Shown here one piece after another: positions 42,947-51,567 of a stretch of DNA of 64,000 nt; position 1 is the stretch's first letter, and each line of letters begins with the position of its first letter. Source of the stretch: RPQJ01 sp963706535 (GTDB lineage: Bacteria; Pseudomonadota; Gammaproteobacteria; Steroidobacterales; Steroidobacteraceae); the NCBI GenBank assembly GCA_963706535.1, contig CAVPMU010000001.1, positions 19,488-83,487 of the forward strand. Direction: 5' to 3'. The notes under the pieces are model-generated. The model saw only the letters and a program-made list of their open reading frames with translations. It did no database searches and was not told the origin of the DNA. The position numbers and the translations under genes were made by a program.

Positions 42947-44647
42947 CTACTTCAGCGGCCACAGTTCCGCGAGGTACTTCCAGTTCACGTAGTAGTACAG
43001 CACGAAGGACACGAAGAACACCCCCACCAGCGTCACCGTGCCGGGGATCTTGAGCGTACCCGCGCTGCCATAGCTGGCGACCGCGGCGGCCGCCTGCGTG
43101 CCCGTCGCGGGCCCGAGCTGCACCTTCTCCGTGTCGCCGATGCGCCGGCCGAAGAACACCGAGCCCACCGTCACGATGATGTACATCGCGCCGCCGAGCG
43201 CCGCCATGCAGGCGAAGATGCCGTTCAGCGCCAGCATCAGGAACGCCGCGTTCGAGAACTCGAAGCTGGTGAGCGCGTCGGCGAAGGTGATGTCCCAGTG
43301 CCGCCGCGGCACGCCGAGCGTGCCCGCTCCCATCATGAACAGCGAGATCCCGGCGATGCCGAGCCCGAACACGTAGGGCTGCAGCTTCGCCATCCGCGGG
43401 AACATGACGTGGCGACGGAAGATGAGCGGTATCACGAGGTAGGTGATCGCCATGAACGCGAGCGTGGTGCCCGCGACCACGGTGGCGTGGAAGTGGCCCG
43501 GCACGTAGAGCGTGTTGTGCATGATCAGGTTGATCTGCTCGGTGCCCATCACCACGCCGGAGATGCCGCCCAGGAAGCCGAACATCACCAGCGACATGAA
43601 CATGCCGGAGAACGCCGGGTTGCCCCAGGGCGCCTTGCGCAGCCACTCGAACATGCCCTTGTTGAAGCCCTTGGCGCGCTGCGCGGCCTCGATCGAGCCC
43701 GGCACCGTGAGGCCGTGGATCATGCTGCCGAGCACCGCGAGGTACATCGCGTAGCTGGTGTTGAAGATCTTCCAGCTCGAGCTCACGCCGGGCTCCACCA
43801 GCAGGTGGTGGGCGCTCGCGAGCTGCAGGAACAGGATGTAGAGCAGGAAGGCCGTGCGGCTCACCTTCTCGGAGATCGGCTTCGCGCCGAGCACCATCGC
43901 GCCGATCGCATACCAGACGGCGACGTGGGCCGAGACGTTGATCTGTTGCGAGGAGTGCCCCATGCCCCACCAGACGAGCTTGTACATCAGCGGATCGATG
44001 TTGCCGATGAGGCCGAGCGACCAGAGCCAGGTGGGGATCAGGATGATGGCGCCGGAGGCGAGCGTGAACACGGCGATGATCGCGGCCGTGATCGCGCCGA
44101 AGGTCACCAGCGGCACCGACCCCTGGTAGGTCTTGTCGTCCTTGGCGATGACCAGCGTGCCGAAGAACACCGCGCAGCCGATCAGGGCGCCGACCGCGAA
44201 CAGCACCAGGCCGAGGTAGAACCAGGACGAGGCCATCAGCGGCGGGTAGGACGTGAACATCACGGAGGAGTTGCCCTGCAGCACGGTGACGTTGGTCATC
44301 AACGCGCCCACCAGCATCAGCCCGAACTGCGCCCATGCCCAGCGCGGAGCGGCGAGGCGGCAGTTGAGCAGCACCGCGGACGCGAAGTACAGGATCGCCA
44401 TCTCGAAGAAGATGATCCAGCACAGCAGCACGTCGAAGCCGTGCGCGGTGAGTGCGAGGTAGAACCAGTCGGCGGGGAGGATGTGCACGGCCGGCCAGCG
44501 CGTGAGCGCGATCGAGAGGCCGAACAGGCCTCCGATCAGCAGGAACACGACGGCCGCGACGGCGTTGGCCTTGATCAGGGCCTCCGCCGCGCCGTCGACC
44601 TTGAGCCCGGTGGTCGGGCAGATGCGGAATCCGCTCTTGGTGCTCAT
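42947..44647 (-). CDS. Heme-copper oxidase superfamily subunit I lacking the active-site Tyr (sNOR-like)
   Basis: 566 residues, about 13 helices. Low-spin heme ligands H69 (TAHGFDVLL) and H387; high-spin heme H385 (VPGHFHATVV); CuB ligands H231 and H280-H281 (LASAHHLLVEP). In normal oxidases the first CuB histidine lies in H-P-E-V-Y, and the tyrosine is cross-linked to it; here the segment is GHSSQQI, with glutamine at 235 in the tyrosine's place. Known NO-reducing members of the superfamily lack this tyrosine, and the order subunit II-subunit I-SCO recalls norSY-senC of ammonia oxidisers. O2 reduction is not excluded. Confidence 0.88.
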   Translation of the reverse strand: MSTKSGFRICPTTGLKVDGAAEALIKANAVAAVVFLLIGGLFGLSIALTRWPAVHILPADWFYLALTAHGFDVLLCWIIFFEMAILYFASAVLLNCRLAAPRWAWAQFGLMLVGALMTNVTVLQGNSSVMFTSYPPLMASSWFYLGLVLFAVGALIGCAVFFGTLVIAKDDKTYQGSVPLVTFGAITAAIIAVFTLASGAIILIPTWLWSLGLIGNIDPLMYKLVWWGMGHSSQQINVSAHVAVWYAIGAMVLGAKPISEKVSRTAFLLYILFLQLASAHHLLVEPGVSSSWKIFNTSYAMYLAVLGSMIHGLTVPGSIEAAQRAKGFNKGMFEWLRKAPWGNPAFSGMFMSLVMFGFLGGISGVVMGTEQINLIMHNTLYVPGHFHATVVAGTTLAFMAITYLVIPLIFRRHVMFPRMAKLQPYVFGLGIAGISLFMMGAGTLGVPRRHWDITFADALTSFEFSNAAFLMLALNGIFACMAALGGAMYIIVTVGSVFFGRRIGDTEKVQLGPATGTQAAAAVASYGSAGTLKIPGTVTLVGVFFVSFVLYYYVNWKYLAELWPLK

Positions 44648-44657
44648 CTGTCGCCCC

Positions 44658-45197
44658 TCAGGTCCGCTCGACCACGTAGATGCGGCCGGTCATCGTGTGA
44701 TGGCCGAGGCCGCAGTACTCGTTGCAGACGATGCCGAACTCGCCGCTCGAGGTCGGCGTGATGGTCATGACGCTCTCGTAGCCGGGATGCACCTGGATGT
44801 TGATGTTGAGCGGCTGCAGCGAGAAGCCGTGCTGCAGGTCGATGGAGGAGAGGTGCAGCCGGTAGGTCTGTCCCTTCTCGAGCTCGAGCATGGGCCACCA
44901 CATGTAGACGCGGCCCATCATGTAGACGTCGCTGCCGGGCGGCGGCTTGACGACCGGGAAGGCGCCTTCCTGCCGCACGGTGTGCGTCGCGATCATCGCG
45001 TCGACCTTCTCGGCGAACTGGAACGGCTGCACCCGATAGGCTTCGTTCGACATGTTCTGCTGGCCGAATCCGTGCCACCAGATCATGGTGAAGAACATCG
45101 TGAGGCCCCACAGGAAGGCGACGATGATCCAGATGATCTCGACCTTGTGGATCGGTTCCTTCCACCAGATGCGCTCGCTCGGAGGGGTGATGGCCAT
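44658..45197 (-). CDS. Heme-copper oxidase subunit II with CuA site
   Basis: 179 residues. One membrane helix (IIWIIVAFLWGLTMFFTMIW) then a cupredoxin domain. The complete CuA set is present: H123 (DLQHGF), C158, E160, C162, H166 and M169 (CNEYCGLGHHTM). It receives electrons from a soluble carrier such as cytochrome c or HiPIP. It precedes subunit I by 10 bases. Confidence 0.93.
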   Translation of the reverse strand: MAITPPSERIWWKEPIHKVEIIWIIVAFLWGLTMFFTMIWWHGFGQQNMSNEAYRVQPFQFAEKVDAMIATHTVRQEGAFPVVKPPPGSDVYMMGRVYMWWPMLELEKGQTYRLHLSSIDLQHGFSLQPLNINIQVHPGYESVMTITPTSSGEFGIVCNEYCGLGHHTMTGRIYVVERT

Positions 45198-45207
45198 GGC
45201 TGTTTCC

Positions 45208-45384
45208 TCAGGGTGCGAGGGGGATCTGGATGATTTCCATGATTCCCCAGATGAGGTAGAGGACCGTCGGCATGGTCACGCCGAGGAACAGCAGCAGGAA
45301 ATGGTTGTCGAGCAGCCGCTGGAAGAAGGGAATGCGCTCGCGCTCCGGCTCGCCGCCCGGACGCTCCTGGTCGGATTCGGCCAT
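45208..45384 (-). CDS. Small membrane protein, probable oxidase accessory subunit
   Basis: 58 residues from ATG 45384. A charged N-terminus (ESDQERPGGEPERERIPFF) leads to one helix (HFLLLFLGVTMPTVLYLIWG). It is the first gene of the heme-copper operon, 10 bases before subunit II. Comparable one-helix peptides stabilise subunit I of several oxidases. No family is recognised. Confidence 0.75.
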   Translation of the reverse strand: MAESDQERPGGEPERERIPFFQRLLDNHFLLLFLGVTMPTVLYLIWGIMEIIQIPLAP

Positions 45385-45458
45385 CTGTGACCCCCTGGTC
45401 GTGGTGCGATTTGTTGTACCGCGGGAGGAGCCCCGCGGCCCCGCCAGCACCCGTCCTG

Positions 45459-45507
45459 ACCGTGGTTAATACGGGTCGCCCGGCGGGGCCACCTTGATCT
45501 AGATCAA
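45459..45507 (-). promoter_or_regulatory. Class II FNR/DNR-type promoter of the heme-copper operon
   Basis: TTGATCTAGATCAA (45494-45507) is a perfect FNR-family site (TTGAT-N4-ATCAA). On the minus strand TATTAA (45471-45466) has its centre 32 bases from the palindrome centre, exactly the spacing for an activator centred at -41.5. Predicted transcription start is about 45459, giving a leader of about 75 bases to ATG 45384. FNR senses oxygen; DNR/NNR-type relatives sense NO through the same box. Confidence 0.85.
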
Positions 45508-45540
45508 GTGCACTGCAAAAAGGGCCGGGCCCAAGCGGGC

Positions 45541-45726
45541 TCAGGTTCCGGGCGCGAAGCGCTGCACGACCGCGAAGCTCGCCACGGCGAGCACGAGCAG
45601 GATCGCGAAAAAGAGCAGGCTGCGATTGTCGAAGCGGCGCCCGGCGCGCCGCTCGAGCGCGTCGAGGACGCGGTCCGCGGCCAGGTACAGCACGACGGCG
45701 AGCAAGGTGAACAGGACGATCTGCAT
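45541..45726 (-). CDS. Small two-helix membrane protein, unknown
   Basis: 61 residues: helix IVLFTLLAVVLYLAADRVLD, a charged loop ERRAGRRFDNRS, helix LLFFAILLVLAVASFAVVQR. The look is conserved in gammaproteobacteria without function. It lies upstream of the heme-copper promoter on the same strand, ending 34 bases before the FNR box. A heptamer array separates it from the aldo/keto reductase gene. Confidence 0.7.
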   Translation of the reverse strand: MQIVLFTLLAVVLYLAADRVLDALERRAGRRFDNRSLLFFAILLVLAVASFAVVQRFAPGT

Positions 45727-45737
45727 GCGGAGCCTCG

Positions 45738-45902
45738 GAAGTGGGCTGTGGGCTGAAGGCTGTGGGCTGTGGGCTGTGGGCTGAAGGCTGTGGGCTGTGG
45801 GCTGAAGGCTGTGGGCTGTGGGCTGAAGGCTGTGGGCTGTGGGTCGGAGCCGCGACTGCGGCGCTCTGCCTCCGAACCTACAGCCTACAGCCCTCAGCCT
45901 AG
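45738..45902. repeat. Heptamer array (GGGCTGT/GGGCTGA/AGGCTGT)
   Basis: About 14 tandem heptamers on the + strand between 45740 and 45843, arranged in a higher-order unit of about 21 bases (GGCTGTGGGCTGTGGGCTGA and variants). They are followed by a GCCGCGACTGCGGC hairpin and a short inverted copy (CCTACAGCCTACAGCCCTCA) near 45879-45900. Unlike 8750-8863 the two arms are very unequal, as if one arm had expanded by slippage. Confidence 0.85.
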
Positions 45903-45917
45903 TCCCCTTCCTACGGA

Positions 45918-46835
45918 CTACAGTCCCTTCCAGTATTCCTCCATCTTTTCTCGCTGCGCCCTGTCCGGCAGCGGCGCCATGCCGGCTCCGACGTTGTCCT
46001 TCATGTGGCGGGCCTTCGACGTTGCGGGGATCACGCAGGTCACGGCCGGGTGCGACAGCACGTAGCGCAGGAAGAAATGCCCCCAGGACGCGCAGCCGAC
46101 CTCGCCGGCCCACGGCGGCAGGGGCTTGTCCTTGACGCGCGCGAACATCGCGCCGTCGGCGAACGGGCGGTTCACCATCACCGCGATGCCGTGGTCGCGG
46201 CAGTAGGGCAGCAGGCGTTGCTCGGCCTCGCGCTCGGCGAGCGAATAGTTGACCTGCAGCCAGTCGAAGCGCTCGGCGCGCAGCACCTGCTCGAGGTCGG
46301 CGTGGGCGTCGGCGCGGTAATGCGTGATGCCGGCGTAGCGCAGCTTGCCGGAGGACTGCAGCGCGCGGATCGTCGGCACGTGGGCGCGCCAGTCGAGCAG
46401 GTTGTGGATCTGCAGCAACTCGAGACGGTCCGTACGGAGCCTGCGCATCGACTCGGTGATCTGCGCCGCGCCGGCTGCGCGCCCGCGCGTCCAGAACTTG
46501 GTGGCGATCCAGAGCTTCGGTCGCAACGCGAGCGCGGCGATGAGGTCGCCGAGCACCGTCTCCGCGCGCCCGTACATGGGCGAGGTGTCGATGATGCGAC
46601 CGCCGCCTGCCGCCAGCGCCTGCAGCACTTCGCCGAGCGGCGCGCGTTCGGTGGATGACTCGCCCACGTCGAAGGTGTCGGACGAGCCCATGCCGATCAC
46701 GGGTAGCGATTCGCCCGACGATGGGACCTTGCGTGCGCTCATCGCAGTGTTCTCCGCGGGCGATGCCAGCGAGACGCCGGGCAGGGCGGCGATGGCGGCA
46801 CCACCGAGCAATGCGCAGGATTCGCGGCGATTCAT
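45918..46835 (-). CDS. Exported aldo/keto reductase
   Basis: 305 residues. Tat-like N-terminus (MNRRESCALLGGAAIAALPG), then a TIM-barrel AKR: IIDTSPMYGRAETVLGDLIA carries D and Y of the catalytic tetrad, PKLWIATKFWT the lysine, LLQIHNLLDWRAH the histidine. NADPH would be needed, so a periplasmic location is surprising and an uncleaved signal is possible. Its ATG overlaps the preceding CarS-like stop (ATGA). Confidence 0.87.
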   Translation of the reverse strand: MNRRESCALLGGAAIAALPGVSLASPAENTAMSARKVPSSGESLPVIGMGSSDTFDVGESSTERAPLGEVLQALAAGGGRIIDTSPMYGRAETVLGDLIAALALRPKLWIATKFWTRGRAAGAAQITESMRRLRTDRLELLQIHNLLDWRAHVPTIRALQSSGKLRYAGITHYRADAHADLEQVLRAERFDWLQVNYSLAEREAEQRLLPYCRDHGIAVMVNRPFADGAMFARVKDKPLPPWAGEVGCASWGHFFLRYVLSHPAVTCVIPATSKARHMKDNVGAGMAPLPDRAQREKMEEYWKGL

Positions 46836-47404
46836 CCGATGCGGTCCTTGAGTCCGAAGAGCACCATGATCCACGCGCTGACGGGATGCGCAACCAGCAT
46901 CACGCCGATGAGCAGCGCGACGAGCCCGGGCGGCGGCTGCCACACGGGCAGCACGAACACCAGCATGCCGACCAGGCTGTCGAGCTGGTCGACCACCCAG
47001 AAGCAGCGCCCGGCCAGGCCAGACCCGCTCTCGCCGGGCCCGATGTCGAGCTGGCGCTTGAGGAAGCTGTTCGGCAGTTCGCCCGCGATGTAGCCGCAAC
47101 CGAGCAGCAGTCCCCACAGGGCCGGGTGCGTCTCGGCGAACGGCACGAGGGTCGGCAGGTGCCAGCAGCAGTCGTGCAACTCGGCGAGCGCCCAGGCCGC
47201 GAGGGTCATGGTGGTGATGGTGACGAACGCACCGCGCCAGGTCTTGTTGGCGCCGAACAGGCGCTTGCCGCGGAAGGTGGCGCCGCCGTCGATCGGCCGG
47301 CGGCGCAGGCCGGGCAGCAGGTCGAGCTTCAGCACCACGAGGTGGACCAGGCCCGCGGCGATCACCGGCAGCGCGAGCCACAGCAGTTGCAGGACGAGAG
47401 TCAC
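46832..47404 (-). CDS. CDP-archaeol synthase-like (CarS/PF01864) membrane protein
   Basis: 190 residues, five to six helices. GATFRGKRLFGANKTWRG and AGELPNSFLKRQLDI and FWVVDQLDSLVGML match the CarS family, relatives of CDP-diacylglycerol synthase. In archaea CarS makes CDP-archaeol; bacterial homologues presumably activate another lipid acid with CTP. It lies between an Lrp-type regulator and the aldo/keto reductase on the same strand. Confidence 0.85.
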   Translation of the reverse strand: MTLVLQLLWLALPVIAAGLVHLVVLKLDLLPGLRRRPIDGGATFRGKRLFGANKTWRGAFVTITTMTLAAWALAELHDCCWHLPTLVPFAETHPALWGLLLGCGYIAGELPNSFLKRQLDIGPGESGSGLAGRCFWVVDQLDSLVGMLVFVLPVWQPPPGLVALLIGVMLVAHPVSAWIMVLFGLKDRIG

Positions 47405-47416
47405 GCGGCGACCACG

Positions 47417-47911
47417 TCAGGCGAGCGGCAGCACGGTCGTTTCCTTGATGACCGTGACGGTGACCGACGAATTGATCGACTGCACGTACGGCAGCTTCGA
47501 GAGGTGATCGAGGTAGAAGGCCTCGTAGGCCTTGATGTCGCGCGTGACGATGCGCAGCATGAAATCCCACTCGCCCATGGTGGTGTAGCAGTCGAGCACC
47601 TCGGGCCGTTCGCGGATCGCCTCCGCGAAGGCGCTGATCGCGTCGCGGCCCTGCGTCGAGAGCTTCACGTGGGCGAAGATCGTGACGTCGAGCCCGAGCG
47701 CCGCGCGGTCGAGCACCGCCACGCGACCACGGATGACGCCGGTCTGCTCGAGATGCTGCAGGCGACGCCAGCAGGTGGTGGTCGATAGGCCGGTGCGCGC
47801 CGCCACCTCCGCGACCGGCAATGCGCCTTCGCGCTGCACGAGGTCGAGGATGCGGTAGTCCACGCGATCCAGCGCCGGTCGGTTCTTTTCTTCCATAATC
47901 GGCGTCGACAT
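47417..47911 (-). CDS. Lrp/AsnC family regulator, bkdR-like
   Basis: 164 residues from ATG 47911. HTH at LPVAEVAARTGLSTTTCWRR, then the RAM domain (FAHVKLSTQGRDAISAFAEA, CYTTMGEWDFMLRIVTRDIK). It diverges from a branched-chain 2-oxoacid dehydrogenase operon with 112 bases between, exactly the bkdR arrangement of Pseudomonas, where the regulator responds to branched-chain amino acids and activates bkd. Confidence 0.88.
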   Translation of the reverse strand: MSTPIMEEKNRPALDRVDYRILDLVQREGALPVAEVAARTGLSTTTCWRRLQHLEQTGVIRGRVAVLDRAALGLDVTIFAHVKLSTQGRDAISAFAEAIRERPEVLDCYTTMGEWDFMLRIVTRDIKAYEAFYLDHLSKLPYVQSINSSVTVTVIKETTVLPLA

Positions 47912-48023
47912 GAAATGTTCATTCCTTGTTTTTGCGCCGCAACGCAACGAAGCTAACCAAATTCCCCCGCGCTGAGTAATCTACCGCGCCGACCCAGACC
48001 TGCACCAGACGCCCGAGGGAGCC

Positions 48024-49262
48024 ATGCCCCGACGATCACGCCTGCACATCCCGCGACCGCATTCCCGGCCTGGCGAGGAGCCTGACTTCAGTTACCTGGA
48101 GACGTTGCCGGCCGGTGCCGTCGCGCGGCCCGACGTCAACGCGCGCGTGCGCGACATCGGCAACCTCGCCATCGACCTCGTGCGCGTGCTCGACGACGAC
48201 CACCAGGCGGTCGGCCCCTGGCACCCGCACCTCGACGCCGCGGACCTGCAGGTGGGCCTGCGCCACATGATGCTGACGCGCGCCTACGACGACCGCATGC
48301 AGCGGGCGCAACGCGCGGGCAAGATCTCCTTCTACATGCGCTCGCTGGGCGAGGAGGCCGTGTCCGTGGCGCAGTGCATGGCGCTCAGGCCGGGTGACAT
48401 GCTGTTCCCGTCCTACCGCAACCAGGGACTCTACATGGTGCGCGGCCGGCCGCTGGTGGACCTGATGTGCCAGCTGCTCTCCAACACGCGCGACATGTGC
48501 AAGGGGCGGCAGCTGCCGGTGATGTACCACTGGAAGGAAGGCCGCATCTTCTCGATCTCCGGCAACTTGACCACGCAGTTCCCGCAGGCGGTCGGCTGGG
48601 CGATGGCGGCGGCGATCAAGGGCGAGGACGACATCGCCGTGAGCTGGATCGGCGAGGGCTCGAGCGCCGAGGCCGACTTCCACCACGCGATGCTGTTCGC
48701 CTCGGTCTACCAGGCGCCGGTGATCCTGAACGTCGTCAACAACCAGTGGGCGATCTCGACCTTCCAGGGTTTCGCGGGCGGCGAGCAACGCACCTTCGCC
48801 GCGCGCGGGCCGGGCTACGGCATGGCCGGCGTGCGCGTGGACGGCAACGATTTCCTCGCGGTCTACGCGGTCTCGCAGTGGGCCGCCGAGCGCGCGCGCA
48901 CCGGCGCCGGCCCGACCCTGATCGAGCACGTCACCTATCGCGGCGGCGCGCACTCCACGAGCGACGACCCGTCGCGCTATCGGCCGAAGGACGACTACGA
49001 GCGCTGGCCGCTCGGCGACCCGGTGGACCGCCTGAAGGGCCACCTTAACGCGCTCGGCGAATGGTCCGAGCAGCGCCATGCCGCGCTCGCGAAGGAACTC
49101 GAGGCACTGGTGACCGAGAGCTGGAAGGAGGCCGTGCAGTACGGCGCGCTGAACGAGGGCCCGCGGCTCAACCGCGACCTGATGTTCGACGACGTGTTCA
49201 AGGAAATGCCCGCGCACCTGCGCCGGCAGCGCGAGCAGATGCGCGCCGAGCAGGGGGGCTGA
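48024..49262 (+). CDS. Branched-chain 2-oxoacid dehydrogenase E1 alpha
   Basis: 412 residues, GAGGGAGCC before ATG. RSLGEEAVSVAQCMALRPGD, MLFPSYRNQGLYMVRG, and the thiamine-diphosphate motif from GEGSSAEADFHHAMLFAS to ILNVVNNQWAIS fit the BCKDH rather than pyruvate branch. With E1 beta it decarboxylates branched 2-oxoacids and loads E2. Fourth-gene partner ilvE supplies such oxoacids. Confidence 0.93.
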   Translation: MPRRSRLHIPRPHSRPGEEPDFSYLETLPAGAVARPDVNARVRDIGNLAIDLVRVLDDDHQAVGPWHPHLDAADLQVGLRHMMLTRAYDDRMQRAQRAGKISFYMRSLGEEAVSVAQCMALRPGDMLFPSYRNQGLYMVRGRPLVDLMCQLLSNTRDMCKGRQLPVMYHWKEGRIFSISGNLTTQFPQAVGWAMAAAIKGEDDIAVSWIGEGSSAEADFHHAMLFASVYQAPVILNVVNNQWAISTFQGFAGGEQRTFAARGPGYGMAGVRVDGNDFLAVYAVSQWAAERARTGAGPTLIEHVTYRGGAHSTSDDPSRYRPKDDYERWPLGDPVDRLKGHLNALGEWSEQRHAALAKELEALVTESWKEAVQYGALNEGPRLNRDLMFDDVFKEMPAHLRRQREQMRAEQGG

Positions 49263-49265
49263 GCC

Positions 49266-50283
49266 ATGCCGCAGATGAACATGATCCAGGCGCTCAACTC
49301 CGCCATGGACATCATGCTCGGGCGCGACCCGGACGTGGTGATCATGGGCGAGGACGTCGGTTTCTTCGGCGGCGTGTTCCGCGTCACCGACGGCCTGCAG
49401 CGCAAGTACGGCGAGCACCGCGTGCTCGACACGCCGATCGCGGAGGGCGCGATCATCGGCGCCGCCATCGGCATGGGCGTCAACGGGTTGCGGCCGGTGG
49501 CCGAGGTGCAGTTCGCGGACTACATCTACCCCGGCTGCGACCAGATCTTCAGCGAGCTCGCGCGGCTGCGCTACCGCAGCGCGGGCGAGTTCTGGGCCCC
49601 GGTGACCATCCGCACGCCCTGTGGCGGCGGCATCCGCGGCGGCCAGACCCATTCGCAGAGTCCCGAGGCGATTTTCACGCACGTCTGCGGCATCAAGGTC
49701 GTGATGCCGTCGAGCCCCTACGATGCGAAGGGCCTGCTCATCTCCGCCATCGAGGACGACGACCCGGTGGTGTTCTTCGAGCCGAAGCGCATCTACAACG
49801 GCCCGTTCGACGGCGACCCGGACAAGCCGGCCGTGCCGTGGAGCACGCACCCAAAGGGCGAGGTGCCCGAGGGCTACTACACGGTGCCGATCGGCAAGGC
49901 CGAGATCGTGCGCAAGGGCGCGCAGGTGACGATCGTCACCTACGGGACGATGGTCTACGTCTGCGAGGCCGCGGCGCGCGACCTCGGCCTCGACGCGGAG
50001 ATCATCGATGTGCGCTCGATGGTACCGCTCGAACGTCGACACCATCTGCAGTTCCGTGAAGAAGACCGGTCGCTGCCTGATCGCCCACGAGGCGACGCGC
50101 TTCTCGGGGTTCGGCGCGGAACTCTCGGCGACCATCCAGGAGGAGTGCTTCTGGAACCTCGAGGCGCCGATCCAGCGCGTTGGCGGATGGGACACACCGT
50201 ACCCGCACGCCTTCGAGTGGGAGTATTTTCCGGGTCCCGCGCGCGTGGCCGCGGGCCTCAAGGCCGTGATGGAGACCCCATGA
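49266..50283 (+). pseudogene. Branched-chain 2-oxoacid dehydrogenase E1 beta, +1 frameshift
   Basis: ATG 49266, 4 bases after E1 alpha. The first frame reads normally (VVIMGEDVGFFGGVFRVTDG, EVQFADYIYPGCDQIFSELA, TPCGGGIRGGQTHSQSPEAI) until IIDVRSMVPLE; the second frame resumes with VDTICSSVKKTGRCLIAHEA to a stop at 50283. The extra base is within GAACGTC at 50031-50037; GACGTC would give the expected P-L-D-V-D-T-I. The stop overlaps the E2 start (ATGA), so the rest of the operon looks functional and an error in the sequence is likely. Confidence 0.88.
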
Positions 50284-51563
50284 CCCGCTACGTATTCAAG
50301 ATGCCGGACCTCGGCGAAGGCACCGTCGAGGCCGAGATCGTCGCCTGGCACGTCAAGGTCGGCGACCAGGTCGACGAGGACCAGGTCATGGCCGAGGTGA
50401 TGACCGAGAAGGCGGCGGTGGAAGTGCCGGCGCCGGTCACCGGTCGCGTGGTGTCGCTCACCGGCAGTCCCGGGGACATGGTGCGGGTCGGCGCCGAACT
50501 CGTGGTGTTCGATACGGACGCAGGCGAAGCCGAGCCTCTTCCGGTTGCGATCGAGGTCGAGCACACCGCGGTCGAGGCTCCGGCTCCCGCTGCTGCTCCA
50601 CAGCCGGCGCCCAGGCCCGAACCCCCGCTGGCTCCCGCGAAAGCGGCGGAGAGCGTGAAGGCAAGCCGCGTGATGGCGTCTCCGGCGACGCGCCGCCGCG
50701 CCCGCGAGGCGGGCCTCGACCTCGCTGAAGTCGCGGGCTCCGGCCCGAGCGGACGCATCACCCGACAGGACATCGATGCGGCATTGTCGGGCACCGCGGC
50801 CGCGGCGGCGCCGGCCAGCGGCGCGGCACGTCGCAAGGCCGGCCCGGCGCTCGCGCGGCGCACCGGCACGGAGGAGGTCAAGGTCATCGGCGTTCGGCGC
50901 GTGATCGCCAATCGCATGACGGATGCGAAGCGCAACATCCCGCATTTCGCCTACGTCGAGGAAGTCAACGTCACCGAGCTCGAGTCGCTGCGCCAGCACC
51001 TGAACGGCCGGGTTCCCTCGGGCTCCGCGCCGCTCACCTACCTGCCGTTCCTGATCGCCGCGCTCGCGCGCGTGCTCGAGGACTACCCGCAGTGCAACGC
51101 GTGGTTCGACACGGAACGCAACGTCGTCGTGCGCCACCGAGCCCTGCACGCGGGAGTGGCCACGCAGACGCCGGACGGCCTCAAGGTCCCCGTGGTGCGT
51201 CACGCCGAGTCGCTCGCCCTGTGGGACCTCGCCGACGAGATCAAGCGTGTCTCGGATGCCGCGCGCAGCGGCAAGGCGACCAGGGAAGATCTCTCGGGCT
51301 CGAGCATCACCGTGACGAGCCTCGGCAAGCTAGGCGGCATCGTCTCGACGCCGATCATCAATGCGCCGGAGATGGCCATCATCGGCGTGAACAAGGCCGT
51401 GGAGCGTCCGGTCGTGATGAACGGCGCGATCGTCGTCCGCCGCATCATGAACCTGTCCTCGTCGTTCGATCACCGCTTCGTGGACGGCTACGACGCGGCG
51501 GCGATGGTGCAGGCGCTCAAGGACAGGCTCGAGCATCCGGCGACGATCTTCATGGCAGGTTAA
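50280..51563 (+). CDS. Dihydrolipoamide acyltransferase (E2) of branched-chain oxoacid dehydrogenase
   Basis: 427 residues. A single lipoyl domain with the modified lysine in MTEKAAVEV (about 43), an Ala/Pro-rich hinge, the peripheral-subunit-binding domain (ASPATRRRAREAGLDLAEVA), a second hinge, then the catalytic core ending SSFDHRFVDGYDAA with the H-x3-D-G motif. It transfers the acyl group from lipoyl to CoA. No E3 gene lies in the window, so the complex must borrow one. Confidence 0.95.
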   Translation: MTRYVFKMPDLGEGTVEAEIVAWHVKVGDQVDEDQVMAEVMTEKAAVEVPAPVTGRVVSLTGSPGDMVRVGAELVVFDTDAGEAEPLPVAIEVEHTAVEAPAPAAAPQPAPRPEPPLAPAKAAESVKASRVMASPATRRRAREAGLDLAEVAGSGPSGRITRQDIDAALSGTAAAAAPASGAARRKAGPALARRTGTEEVKVIGVRRVIANRMTDAKRNIPHFAYVEEVNVTELESLRQHLNGRVPSGSAPLTYLPFLIAALARVLEDYPQCNAWFDTERNVVVRHRALHAGVATQTPDGLKVPVVRHAESLALWDLADEIKRVSDAARSGKATREDLSGSSITVTSLGKLGGIVSTPIINAPEMAIIGVNKAVERPVVMNGAIVVRRIMNLSSSFDHRFVDGYDAAAMVQALKDRLEHPATIFMAG

Positions 51564-51567
51564 ACTC

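Noticed and set aside
39106..43053. Plus-strand open frame of about 1,300 codons across the heme-copper operon
   Set aside because: Mirror of real genes on the minus strand; same low-information composition, no start context, no domain.
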